Below are positions 9,084 to 18,104 of a stretch of DNA of 64,000 nt, piece after piece. This stretch comes from an uncultured Clostridia bacterium (GTDB lineage Bacteria; Bacillota; Clostridia; TANB77; CAG-465). A program made the translations under genes and the position numbers. Location of the stretch: assembly GCA_944387375.1 (NCBI GenBank), contig CALXEQ010000006.1:1-64000 (forward strand), written 5' to 3'. Under the pieces are notes generated by a model. The model saw only the letters and a list, made by a program, of their open reading frames with translations, had not been told where the DNA came from and ran no database searches. Positions within the stretch are counted from its first letter, which is position 1, and each line of letters opens with the position of its first letter.

Positions 9084-9659
9084 ATGTCTTTTATATGGTC
9101 TACTTTTTTAATAATATGCATAGTTTTTTCATGTATTTTCTTAAGTCCACAAGTTGTTGTGGAATCTATTTCTAATAGCTCAAAAGGAGCGATAGAAAAC
9201 ATATTTGTTATTGCAAGTATGTTAATATTTTGGAGTGGAATGTTTAATATATTATCTAATTGTGATTTTTTAAGTAAATTTTCAAAAAAAATATATGGCT
9301 TTTTCTCCTTTTTATTTAAAAAAGATGAGGTAAGTGAAAAGGCAAAAGAATATATTAGCTTGAATATTATTTCAAATTTAATGGGAGTAGGAAATGCAGC
9401 GACAGTAAACAGTTTAAAAGGTATAGAAGAGCTTCAAAAAAATAATAGAGATAAGAAAAAATTAAATAGATCTATGGCAACTTTTATAGTTTTAAATACA
9501 GCTTCAATGCAAATAATACCAACTAGTATGATATCACTTAGGACTTTATATAATTCACAAAATCCAAGTCAAATTATTTTACCGGTTATAAGTGTATCAG
9601 TTATTTCACTTATAGTAGCACTTATATCTTTGAGAATAATGTGGAGATATTATGAGTAA
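9084..9659 (+). CDS. spmA: Spore maturation protein A
   Basis: A membrane protein with several hydrophobic segments and the nucleoside-recognition (Gate) layout. It resembles Bacillus SpmA: an N-terminal MSFIWSTFLII, a central LMGVGNAAT motif and a following MATFIVLNTASMQIIPTS segment. SpmA acts with SpmB in spore core dehydration. The ATG at 9084 has GAGGTG 4 nt upstream and matches the family N-terminus; an ATG at 9036 would add 16 residues without a good site. It overlaps spmB by 8 nt. Its presence suggests sporulation now or in an ancestor. Confidence 0.88.
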   Translation: MSFIWSTFLIICIVFSCIFLSPQVVVESISNSSKGAIENIFVIASMLIFWSGMFNILSNCDFLSKFSKKIYGFFSFLFKKDEVSEKAKEYISLNIISNLMGVGNAATVNSLKGIEELQKNNRDKKKLNRSMATFIVLNTASMQIIPTSMISLRTLYNSQNPSQIILPVISVSVISLIVALISLRIMWRYYE

Positions 9660-10137
9660 TTATATTGTACCATTATTTATTTTAATTATAATATTAGTTG
9701 GAATTTTTGAAAGAAGAAACGTATACTCATTATTTATAGAGGGAGCAAAAGAAGGATTAAAAACAGTATATAACATATTTCCTTATATATTTGCGATAAC
9801 TATAATTTCAGGTCTTCTAAATGATACTAAAATACTTGAAAATATTTCTATTTTTGGAATAACAGGTAATTTACTTCCTTTAATATTAATGAAGCCTTTG
9901 TCTGGTGGGGCATCAACATCTATAGTGGTAGATATTTTTAAAAATATTGGACCTGATACTTTTATTGGACTTGTAGCATCAATACTTATGGCGTCTACTG
10001 AAACAACATTATATGTGATATCTATTTTATCTAGTAAAGTAAAAATAAAAGATTTAAAGATAGTAATTATAGCGGGACTTATTGGTGATTTGGTAGCGGT
10101 TATATCTACAATAATAATAGTAAATTTTATATTTTAA
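9652..10137 (+). CDS. spmB: Spore maturation protein B
   Basis: A 161-aa membrane protein with about four hydrophobic segments. The LMKPLSGGASTSIV segment and the ASTETTLYV segment match SpmB and the Gate-domain family. It is translationally coupled to spmA through an 8-nt overlap, the conserved order in spore formers. The two proteins probably form one membrane complex. A terminator follows within 10 bp. Confidence 0.9.
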   Translation: MSNYIVPLFILIIILVGIFERRNVYSLFIEGAKEGLKTVYNIFPYIFAITIISGLLNDTKILENISIFGITGNLLPLILMKPLSGGASTSIVVDIFKNIGPDTFIGLVASILMASTETTLYVISILSSKVKIKDLKIVIIAGLIGDLVAVISTIIIVNFIF

Positions 10138-10139
10138 AA

Positions 10140-10176
10140 AAGAAAAACTCTAGATTTATTTCTAGAGCTTTTCTTT
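10140..10176. terminator. Terminator between spmB and the minus-strand module
   Basis: A stem centred on CTCTAGA/TCTAGAG with AAAA/TTTT extensions, lying between convergent genes. Confidence 0.75.
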
Positions 10177-10183
10177 TGTATAG

Positions 10184-10843
10184 TTAAAGATTATGGAAGT
10201 TGCCAGTTAATAATATATTATCTTTTGATGATGTATGAATTACAATTTCTGTATTTTCAAATGTACTTGGTATATCCAATATTTCAAGTGTTGCTATATC
10301 TGAATCTAAATTATCTATGTCAATGTAATTATATAGTGAGTCAGCATTTTCAAATAGTGCTAGTACATTATCTGTAGTTTTCGGTATTAAAGTATATTTC
10401 ATTACAACTTTAGTTTCTGTACATTGTTCATCTTCTATTATTTTTATATTAATAGTTGAATCATCCATATTAGTTATTTTTAATTTAGAATCAAATGAAT
10501 AATCTATATAATCTTCATTAGGTGTTTGAAGATATTGTATTACATCATCATTATATAGTATTTTATTTACACCATAATTAAACAAGCTAAATATTATTCC
10601 AAAGAATACTACTATACCTGTTAAAATAATTCCCCAAAAATCATATTTTACTTCAATATCATTTTTATTAGAATAGTATATAATTTCAATACCTAGCGAA
10701 ATTATTATTAGTGGCCATAGCATTAAGACATATTTTAAAATGTCTAAAGTAAATAGCGTTTGAATAACTAAAGAGATACCAAATAGTATTAATGCAATAC
10801 CAAAAGTTGTTCTACCAATTATTTTTCTTTTTTTATTTTCCAT
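10184..10843 (-). CDS. LiaF/DUF5668-like membrane protein
   Basis: A 219-aa protein with three or four N-terminal membrane segments (about residues 10-90) and a C-terminal extracytoplasmic beta-rich domain of about 120 residues, the layout of LiaF-like or toast-rack proteins. It is the last gene of a four-gene minus-strand unit that begins with an ECF sigma factor, so a cell-envelope stress output is plausible. No catalytic motif is visible. The start has a GGAGGA ribosome site in the 15-bp gap after the previous gene. Confidence 0.65.
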   Translation of the reverse strand: MENKKRKIIGRTTFGIALILFGISLVIQTLFTLDILKYVLMLWPLIIISLGIEIIYYSNKNDIEVKYDFWGIILTGIVVFFGIIFSLFNYGVNKILYNDDVIQYLQTPNEDYIDYSFDSKLKITNMDDSTINIKIIEDEQCTETKVVMKYTLIPKTTDNVLALFENADSLYNYIDIDNLDSDIATLEILDIPSTFENTEIVIHTSSKDNILLTGNFHNL

Positions 10844-10858
10844 ATATTTATCCTCCTA

Positions 10859-11356
10859 CTATTTTCTACCTATTAATTTAATTCCAATAACTATAGATAA
10901 AGCTGCAATTGCAATAGGAGTTATATATGAGCTTAATGTATATAGCATATTACTTACTATTCTTAAATCTAAATCATAGAATAATTGTGGTAGTATATTG
11001 GAAATTATAATATATAGTCCTATAAACACAAGAATAATACCTATTAATTTTTTGTTATTAGAAATATTAAGAGAATTTTTTACAGAGTCTAAATTAAAAT
11101 CATTCCATATAAAATTATCTTCGATTTTTTCCTCTTTTGAAAAAGAATTTCTAATATAAAATGTATCAAAGAAGCTATATATATATATTACTGGTAATGG
11201 TATTATAAAAAGAGGAATTGAAACAGTTCCAAATATTGCAGCAAAAGCAGAAAATAATATCAATATAGATAATCCTCTTTTCATATATCCTTGGTACATT
11301 TGTCCTGCACCTGGTACAAAGCTAAAGCAAAATGTTAAAAATATATTTTTCTTCAT
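10859..11356 (-). CDS. TM2/DUF5668-like membrane protein
   Basis: 165 aa. The N-terminus, FSFVPGAGQMYQGYMKRG, is the signature of small membrane proteins of the TM2/DUF5683 type: Pro-Gly-Ala-Gly and Tyr-Gly in the first hairpin. About four hydrophobic segments follow, with a charged loop of about residues 70-100. It starts at the stop of the anti-sigma-like gene (1-nt overlap) and ends 15 bp before the LiaF-like gene. Its role is unknown, but it is probably part of the same envelope-stress regulon. Confidence 0.65.
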   Translation of the reverse strand: MKKNIFLTFCFSFVPGAGQMYQGYMKRGLSILILFSAFAAIFGTVSIPLFIIPLPVIYIYSFFDTFYIRNSFSKEEKIEDNFIWNDFNLDSVKNSLNISNNKKLIGIILVFIGLYIIISNILPQLFYDLDLRIVSNMLYTLSSYITPIAIAALSIVIGIKLIGRK

Positions 11357-11760
11357 TATTCTTCTCCCCTTTCTATATTTATTTGTTTAAACATAAATTG
11401 ATTAATTTTTCTGTAAAAATCGTTTGTGTTAATGGTAAAGTATGTTTTTGGCTCTTCATTTTGAGCCATGACACTTTCTGGTGGCAGTGACATAACTTGC
11501 CATAATAGTACAGAAAGTATAGTACACGCAGCGATTTTTAATATATCAATTGGTTTAAACTTTTTGACTTTAGAATTTTGTTTATCTACATTTTTTGATT
11601 TACTATTTTTAATATAATTTAAAATGTTATTTTCTAGATTATCTGGTGTTTTTATATCAATGTCTTTTTCTATGCTATTTATATAAGTATCAAAAGCATT
11701 CTTGTTATTTAGAATTGTATTTATTATATCTAATTGTTCATTTTTTTCTACTTCTTTCAT
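11356..11760 (-). CDS. Probable anti-sigma factor
   Basis: A 134-aa protein with an N-terminal cytoplasmic helical part (residues 1-70), one membrane segment at about 70-90 and a short outer tail of about 45 residues. It overlaps the upstream ECF sigma factor by 4 nt (ATGA), the usual arrangement for a sigma/anti-sigma pair. There is no zinc HxxxCxxC motif, so it is not a classic ZAS protein. The assignment rests on topology and context. Confidence 0.6.
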   Translation of the reverse strand: MKEVEKNEQLDIINTILNNKNAFDTYINSIEKDIDIKTPDNLENNILNYIKNSKSKNVDKQNSKVKKFKPIDILKIAACTILSVLLWQVMSLPPESVMAQNEEPKTYFTINTNDFYRKINQFMFKQINIERGEE

Positions 11761-12281
11761 GATATATAACCACCTCCATTATCAATTTCTATTGTATTTT
11801 TAAGTATTTTTTTACCTCTGTAAAGTTGTACCTTTAAAGTAGGTTTTGCTATATTTAGCTTATCACTAATTTCATCTAATGTAAAACTTTTTAAATAATA
11901 TAAGTATAAAATATTGTTATATGGTTCCTTTAGACCATTTATTATTTTTTGTATATAATTTTCTTCTTCTTTTTTTATTATTTCTTCAAGTATATTATTA
12001 TCTTCTTCATATTTTTCAAGGTCTGTACTATCATCATTTGTAAGTAATTTTAACTTATATGATTTGCTTTTTAAAAAGTCTTTGCATTTGTTAAGTGCTA
12101 TTTTACAAAGAATATTTTTTATATCTTTTTCTGGTAAATTTATATATTCTTCTAGATGTAAATAAAAGCTTAAAAACACTTCTTGAGATAAATCTTGTGC
12201 ATCAGGAGAAGAATTGAGCATATCATAACATATTTTATATATTAAATTTGTGTATTTTTCTACTAAATATTCAATACTCAT
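11757..12281 (-). CDS. ECF-type RNA polymerase sigma factor
   Basis: About 174 aa. Region 2 contains LIYKICYDMLNSSPDAQDLS and a following EVFLSFYLHL helix; region 4 contains LYYLKSFTLDEISDKLNI followed by a KPTLKVQLYRGKK recognition helix. These are typical ECF sigma factor features. I chose the ATG at 12281 because AGGAGG lies 4 nt upstream; an ATG at 12296 is in frame but lacks a site. The stop is TGA, overlapping the next start. It likely autoregulates this four-gene unit, but no target promoter was identified. Confidence 0.85.
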   Translation of the reverse strand: MSIEYLVEKYTNLIYKICYDMLNSSPDAQDLSQEVFLSFYLHLEEYINLPEKDIKNILCKIALNKCKDFLKSKSYKLKLLTNDDSTDLEKYEEDNNILEEIIKKEEENYIQKIINGLKEPYNNILYLYYLKSFTLDEISDKLNIAKPTLKVQLYRGKKILKNTIEIDNGGGYIS

Positions 12282-12296
12282 AACTCCTCCTTCCAT

Positions 12297-12533
12297 AAAT
12301 AAACTTTACATTTAATATAACGATAAAAAATAAAAAAGATAACAAAAAAATAATAAAATTTTAAATTTTTATAAATTTATTATCTAATTTATTTAATTAT
12401 ATAATAATAGTCAAGAAAAAATAGGAATATTTATATTAAATTTTCTTTTAGACTTCTTTTTTGCAAAAATATATTTTATTGATTTTTTCAACATTTTTTG
12501 ATATAATTATCTTTGTTTTAAGGGGGCAAAATA
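12297..12533. promoter_or_regulatory. Divergent control region between the sigma module and mutS
   Basis: 237 bp of very AT-rich DNA. A promoter for mutS is clear: TTGATT (12479-12484), 17 bp, TATAAT (12502-12507), then AAGGGGG ahead of the ATG at 12534. A promoter for the sigma factor gene is presumed but I could not define its boxes. Confidence 0.65.
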
Positions 12534-15137
12534 ATGGCTACAGTTACACCAATGATGCAAAATTATTTAGACACAAAAGAAAAATATAAAGATTGTATTT
12601 TATTTTATAGACTTGGTGATTTTTATGAAATGTTTTTTGATGATGCTATAACTGTTAGTAAAGAGTTAGAGCTTACTTTGACTGGCAAAGATTGTGGACT
12701 TGAAGAAAGAGCTCCAATGTGTGGCATTCCACATCATGCAATAAACACCTATATTCCTAAGCTTATAGAGAAGGGATATAAAGTAGCTATTTGTGAACAA
12801 TTAGAAGATCCAAGATATGCTAAGGGAATAGTTAAAAGAGATGTTGTAAAGATTGTAACTCCTGGAACTATTACAGACTTAACAATGCTTGATGAAAAAA
12901 AGAATAATTATATTGCATGCATTTACATGGAAAGGAAAGAGTGTGCAATTTCTTTTTGTGATATATCTACAGGAGAGTTTTTTATTTCTAGTGTTAAAGG
13001 TGTAGATGTAAATACAAAAATATTAAATGAAATTTCAAGAATTGCTCCATCTGAGATTATACTTTCAGATTCTACAAAGGAAAATGCTATATTTTTAAAG
13101 CAATTTAATAAGATTTTTAATATATATGTAAGTACATATAATAATGAAAGTAATAATGAATTTTTAAATAAAATTGTAATAAACAAAAATATAGAGTTAA
13201 GCAAACTAGAAAACGTTGCGGCAACATTGTTATTAAATTATGTAGAAGATACACAAAAGGGTTCTATAGAGCAAATTAATAATATAGAAAAGTATGAAAT
13301 AGAAAAATATATGCAACTAGATACAACAACTCGTAAAAATCTTGAAATATTAGAAGCAAACAGAGAAAAAACAAAAAAAGGTAGTCTGTTATGGGTGCTA
13401 GATGAAACAGTTACTGCAATGGGAGGAAGAGCACTAAGACATTGGCTTGAATCTCCTCTTTTAAATATTGATGAGATAAAAAAACGTCAAAACGCAGTAG
13501 ATGTATTATATAAGAGTAATATATATAGAGATGAGCTTAAGGAAATACTAAAATCTGTATATGATATTGAAAGATTAATTTCTAAAGTTGTAGGTGGAAG
13601 TGTAAATGCAAGAGAATTAACTTCTCTTAAAAATTCATTAATGAAATTACCACAACTAAAAAAATTATTAGAAAAAATTTCAAATGAAACTAAAGACGAA
13701 TATTTTACAGAATTCTTAGAAACTATTGATACTTTAGAAGATGTATATACATTAATAGATAAAGCTATAGTAGAAGATGCTGGTGTTACTATAAAAGAAG
13801 GCGGAATAATAAGGGATGGCTTTAGTAAGCAAGTAGATGAGTATAGAATGGCATCTTCTAAAGGACAAGAATGGCTTATGGAACTTGAAGCAAAAGAAAA
13901 AGAACGTACGGGTATAAAAGGAAAATGGCTAAGAATAGGATATAATAGAGTATTTGGTTATTATATAGAGGTAACAAATGCATATAAAAACCAAGTGCCA
14001 GAAGATAGATATATACGTAAGCAAACACTTGCTGGTGCAGAAAGATATGTTACAGAAGAATTAAAGGAAATAGAAGAAAAAATACTTGGTGCAAAAGAAA
14101 AACTTGTGGATGTTGAGTACGATTTATTTTGTAGAATAAGGGAAGAAGTAGCACAACAAGTAATTAGAATACAAAAAACTGCATCTATAGTATCAATTCT
14201 TGATGTACTATGTTCTTTTGCAACTGTTGCAGTAAATAATAAATATGTAAAACCTGAAATAACACAAGATGGTGTTATAGATATAAAAAACGGAAGACAT
14301 GCAGTTGTTGAAAAAGCTTTAAAAAATGAGCAATTTATACCAAATGATTCATATTTAAATAACGAATCTGATAGATTTTTAATAATTACAGGCCCTAATA
14401 TGGCTGGTAAATCTACATATATGAGACAGGTTGCATTAATTACATATATGGCTCAACTTGGATGCTTTGTACCAGCAGACAGTGCTAAAATATCAATTGT
14501 TGATAGAATATTTACTAGAATTGGTGCATCAGATGATTTAGCTATGGGGCAATCTACGTTTATGGTTGAAATGCAAGAGCTATCTAATATATTAGAAAAT
14601 GCAACTAAAAATAGTCTTATAATATTAGATGAGATAGGAAGAGGAACATCTACATATGATGGACTTGCTATTGCATGGGCTACAGTTGAATACATTGCAG
14701 ATAAAGAAAAAATTGGCGCAAAAACATTATTTGCAACACATTATCATGAACTTATCGAACTTGAAAGTAAAATTGAAGGAGTAAAAAATTATTCAGTTGA
14801 GGTAAAAGAAAAAGGCGATGATGTTATTTTCTTAAGAAAAATAACACCAGGTGGCGCTGATGAATCATATGGAATATATGTAGCAAAACTTGCAGGGATA
14901 AAAAGAAGTGTAATATCACGTGCAAAAGAAATATTAAAATACCTTGAAAATGTAGATTTAGCTAAAAAAACAATAGATGAAAAAAGAAAGAAAATAACAA
15001 CTGAAGAAGTACAAGTGGATATGTTTAATTATAAGATGGCAGAAGTTACAAGTATGCTTGAGAAAATAAATTTAGATGAATTAACACCAAAAGATGCTTT
15101 GGAAGTGTTATATAAATTAAAAGAAAAATTAGATTAA
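12534..15137 (+). CDS. mutS: DNA mismatch repair protein MutS
   Basis: An 867-aa protein. MutS binds mismatches and, with ATP, recruits MutL. The mismatch-reading motif GDFYEMF lies near residue 28, the Walker A GPNMAGKST near 620, and the Walker B with signature DEIGRGTSTYDG near 695-706. The domain order (mismatch binding, connector, core/clamp, ATPase) and length are standard. It is followed by mutL and miaA on the same strand, though a hairpin right after the mutS stop makes read-through the only shared transcript. Confidence 0.98.
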   Translation: MATVTPMMQNYLDTKEKYKDCILFYRLGDFYEMFFDDAITVSKELELTLTGKDCGLEERAPMCGIPHHAINTYIPKLIEKGYKVAICEQLEDPRYAKGIVKRDVVKIVTPGTITDLTMLDEKKNNYIACIYMERKECAISFCDISTGEFFISSVKGVDVNTKILNEISRIAPSEIILSDSTKENAIFLKQFNKIFNIYVSTYNNESNNEFLNKIVINKNIELSKLENVAATLLLNYVEDTQKGSIEQINNIEKYEIEKYMQLDTTTRKNLEILEANREKTKKGSLLWVLDETVTAMGGRALRHWLESPLLNIDEIKKRQNAVDVLYKSNIYRDELKEILKSVYDIERLISKVVGGSVNARELTSLKNSLMKLPQLKKLLEKISNETKDEYFTEFLETIDTLEDVYTLIDKAIVEDAGVTIKEGGIIRDGFSKQVDEYRMASSKGQEWLMELEAKEKERTGIKGKWLRIGYNRVFGYYIEVTNAYKNQVPEDRYIRKQTLAGAERYVTEELKEIEEKILGAKEKLVDVEYDLFCRIREEVAQQVIRIQKTASIVSILDVLCSFATVAVNNKYVKPEITQDGVIDIKNGRHAVVEKALKNEQFIPNDSYLNNESDRFLIITGPNMAGKSTYMRQVALITYMAQLGCFVPADSAKISIVDRIFTRIGASDDLAMGQSTFMVEMQELSNILENATKNSLIILDEIGRGTSTYDGLAIAWATVEYIADKEKIGAKTLFATHYHELIELESKIEGVKNYSVEVKEKGDDVIFLRKITPGGADESYGIYVAKLAGIKRSVISRAKEILKYLENVDLAKKTIDEKRKKITTEEVQVDMFNYKMAEVTSMLEKINLDELTPKDALEVLYKLKEKLD

Positions 15138-15160
15138 GCACAATATTTTTGTGCTTTTTT
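15136..15160 (+). terminator. Terminator after mutS
   Basis: An 8-bp stem, AAGCACAA with TTGTGCTT, and a T run. It lies in the 81-bp gap before mutL. Confidence 0.8.
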
Positions 15161-15218
15161 CTATAGTTGTAAAAGTTACAAAAAAATAGTATAATTAATG
15201 TGAAAAAAGGAGAATGGT

Positions 15219-17153
15219 ATGGGAGATATAGTATTATTAGATGAACAAACAATTAATAAAATTGCAGCAGGTGAAGTTGTTGATAGACCTGCATCTATAG
15301 TAAAAGAGTTAGTAGAAAATTCAATAGATGCAAAAGCTACATCTATTAGTATAGAAATACGTAAAGGTGGAGTAAGTTATATAAAAATAATAGATAATGG
15401 TACAGGCTTTAAGTCAGATGATATAGATTTAGCTTTTGAGCGTCATGCAACAAGTAAAATAAGAAAAGAAGAAGATCTGTCAAGAATAACTTCTATGGGA
15501 TTTAGAGGTGAGGCTTTAGCATCAGTTGCTGCTATTTCTAAAATAACTCTTACAACTAAAAATATTAATGAAAGTATTGGTACAAGAGTAAGAGTAGAAG
15601 CTGGAAATATAATAGAAAAGCAGGAAATACCAGCAATAGATGGCACACAAATTGAAATACGTGATGTCTTTTATAACGTACCAGCACGTTTTAAATTTTT
15701 AAAGAAAGATTATACAGAAGCTGGATATATAGAAGATGTTGTAACAAGAATAGCGTTATCTAATCCATATATTAGCTTTAGATATATAAATAATGGAAAA
15801 ACTATAATACAAACATCTGGAACAGGAAATTTACGTGATACAATTTATGATATTTTTGGTAAAGAAATATATAATGCTGTGGTACCAATAGAATATGAGA
15901 TGGCAGATATGACTGTTACTGGTATGATAGGACTTCCGTCAATTTCGAGATCTACAAGAATGCATCAATATACATTTATAAATAATAGATATATAAAAGA
16001 TAAAACAATTGCAACTGCAATAGATAAGGCTTGTGAACAAAAATTTGCAATAAATAAACATCCATTTATTGTATGTAATTTAAAAATGAATCCCGCTTTT
16101 ATAGATGTGAATGTACATCCAGCAAAACTTGAGGTAAAATTTTCAGATGAAGCTAAGGTTTTTGATGTAATATATCATGCTGTAAGAAGTGCATTAGAAA
16201 AGAATAATAAAGAGACAAGTCCGTTTTCTATTGTAAAAAAGGAACAAAAAATTGAGCAAATATCAAAAGATTTAGTAAATAATGGTGTTATTCAAAGGGA
16301 AGAGAAAAAATTCGATTTTGAAAGTGCTACCAAAAAACTATATAATAAGCCTAGTGTACAAGTTAATACAAATAGCTTAATAGAAAGTTTAAATGGGAAA
16401 ATAGGAGATATTAATACAGAAGTCCTAGAAGAAAAAGTGGTAGATAATAATGTTGTTGAAAGTGTGGAAAACAATCACAAAATTTTAAATAAAAATGAAC
16501 AAGTAGAGCAAATTGAAACTCCACAATTTAATGTGGAATCTTATGAAGAATCATCAATGCTTCAAAATGAAAAAGAGCCAATATTATATAAATATATAGG
16601 TAATGTATTTGATACATATATAATTATTCAAATAGAAGATAAGATGTATATAATTGATCAACATGCAGCTCATGAAAGATTATTATATGAGCAAATAAAA
16701 GAGGCATATTATTCTAAAGATAGACAATCGCAACTTTTACTTATTCCAATACTTGTTAAACTATCTGAAAAAGAAATGGATACTGTACTAAATAATAAAG
16801 AAATGTTTGAAAAAAGTGGATTTATGCTTGAAGAATTTGGTGATGATACAATAAAGATATCTGGAGTACCTAATATAGGATATGATATAGATTATAAGTC
16901 AATGTTTATAGATACTATTGAAGAATTACTTGGCGCAAACAAGACAGAAAAATCAGAAAAAGAGTTTAGATTTTTAGCAACTCTTGCTTGTAAAGCAGCA
17001 GTTAAAGGAAAAATGAAACTAGATACAAAAGAGCAAATAAGTCTTATTGATCAAATGGTAAAATTAGATAATCCTTTTACATGTCCTCATGGAAGACCAA
17101 CAGCATATCCAATATCTAAATATGAAATAGAAAGAAAGTTTTTAAGAAAATAG
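15219..17153 (+). CDS. mutL: DNA mismatch repair protein MutL
   Basis: A 644-aa GHKL ATPase. The N-terminal domain shows VKELVENSIDA, IDNGTGF and GFRGEALASV. The C-terminal domain carries DQHAAHERLLYE, the endonuclease metal motif DQHA(x2)E(x4)E, together with an ACKAAVK segment and CPHGRP, so this MutL should nick DNA, as in other bacteria without MutH. A variable linker lies at residues 335-445. AAAGGAG precedes the ATG. A TATAAT-like box lies about 30 bp upstream, giving it its own possible promoter. Confidence 0.97.
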   Translation: MGDIVLLDEQTINKIAAGEVVDRPASIVKELVENSIDAKATSISIEIRKGGVSYIKIIDNGTGFKSDDIDLAFERHATSKIRKEEDLSRITSMGFRGEALASVAAISKITLTTKNINESIGTRVRVEAGNIIEKQEIPAIDGTQIEIRDVFYNVPARFKFLKKDYTEAGYIEDVVTRIALSNPYISFRYINNGKTIIQTSGTGNLRDTIYDIFGKEIYNAVVPIEYEMADMTVTGMIGLPSISRSTRMHQYTFINNRYIKDKTIATAIDKACEQKFAINKHPFIVCNLKMNPAFIDVNVHPAKLEVKFSDEAKVFDVIYHAVRSALEKNNKETSPFSIVKKEQKIEQISKDLVNNGVIQREEKKFDFESATKKLYNKPSVQVNTNSLIESLNGKIGDINTEVLEEKVVDNNVVESVENNHKILNKNEQVEQIETPQFNVESYEESSMLQNEKEPILYKYIGNVFDTYIIIQIEDKMYIIDQHAAHERLLYEQIKEAYYSKDRQSQLLLIPILVKLSEKEMDTVLNNKEMFEKSGFMLEEFGDDTIKISGVPNIGYDIDYKSMFIDTIEELLGANKTEKSEKEFRFLATLACKAAVKGKMKLDTKEQISLIDQMVKLDNPFTCPHGRPTAYPISKYEIERKFLRK

Positions 17154-17162
17154 GTGAATAAT

Positions 17163-18095
17163 GTGGAAAAAGTAATATGCATTGTAGGACCAACAGCATC
17201 AGGTAAGACAGGCCTTGCAATAGAGCTTGCAAAAAAAATAGATGCTGAGATAATTTCTGCAGATTCTATGCAAATATATAAAGGATTAGATGTTGGAACA
17301 GCTAAAGTTACAAAAGAGGAAGCTCAGGGAATTCCACATCATATGATAGATATATGTAATCCAGATGAGAGTTTTAGCGTTGCAGATTTTAAAAGTATGT
17401 GTTATGATAAAATTAATGAAATTATAAAAAGAGGAAAAAAAGTAATTATTGCTGGTGGTACAGGACTATATGTTAATTCCGTTGTATATGATATGAATTT
17501 TGAGGATGAAACTGAAGATTTGTCATATAGAAAAGAACTTGAAGATATAGCAAATAAAAAAGGAAAAGAATATTTATATGATATGTTAGTTAAAGTAGAT
17601 AAAGAGTCTGCAAGCAAAATACATATGAATAATGTAAAAAGAGTAATTAGAGCATTAGAAATTGCTAAAAAGACTAATATGTTAAAATCTGAACATATGA
17701 AAAAAGAAAAAGAAAGAATAGAAAAAAATAGTCTTAAGTACGAATTTATTGTATTTTGTATTGAACAAGATAGAGAATATTTATATAATAGAATAAATCT
17801 TAGAGTAGACTTAATGGTAAAGGATGGAATAGTTGATGAGGCAAAAAAAGTCTATGATATGAATTTGCCATCAAACAGTACTTGTATGCAAGCAATTGGG
17901 TACAAAGAATTTTTTCCGTATTTTGAAGGTAATATTACATTACAAGAAGCAGTAGACGAGCTAAAAAAGCAAACAAGACATTATGCTAAAAGGCAAATGA
18001 CATGGTTTAATAATAAATTAAATGTTATAAAATTAGATGGAAGAAAAGATAAAAAAGAATTAGTTGATGAGATTATAAATTATATTAAAAATTAG
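17163..18095 (+). CDS. miaA: tRNA dimethylallyltransferase MiaA
   Basis: About 310 aa. The enzyme transfers a dimethylallyl group to A37 of tRNAs that read UNN codons. It shows the P-loop GPTASGKTGLA at the N-terminus, the conserved ISADSMQIYKGLDVGTAK segment and GIPHHMID. I chose the GTG at 17163 because AGGTGA lies 5 nt upstream; a GTG at 17154 lies within that site. It follows mutL by 9 bp, the common mutS-mutL-miaA order of Firmicutes. Confidence 0.95.
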   Translation: MEKVICIVGPTASGKTGLAIELAKKIDAEIISADSMQIYKGLDVGTAKVTKEEAQGIPHHMIDICNPDESFSVADFKSMCYDKINEIIKRGKKVIIAGGTGLYVNSVVYDMNFEDETEDLSYRKELEDIANKKGKEYLYDMLVKVDKESASKIHMNNVKRVIRALEIAKKTNMLKSEHMKKEKERIEKNSLKYEFIVFCIEQDREYLYNRINLRVDLMVKDGIVDEAKKVYDMNLPSNSTCMQAIGYKEFFPYFEGNITLQEAVDELKKQTRHYAKRQMTWFNNKLNVIKLDGRKDKKELVDEIINYIKN

Positions 18096-18104
18096 GAGAG
18101 ATAT

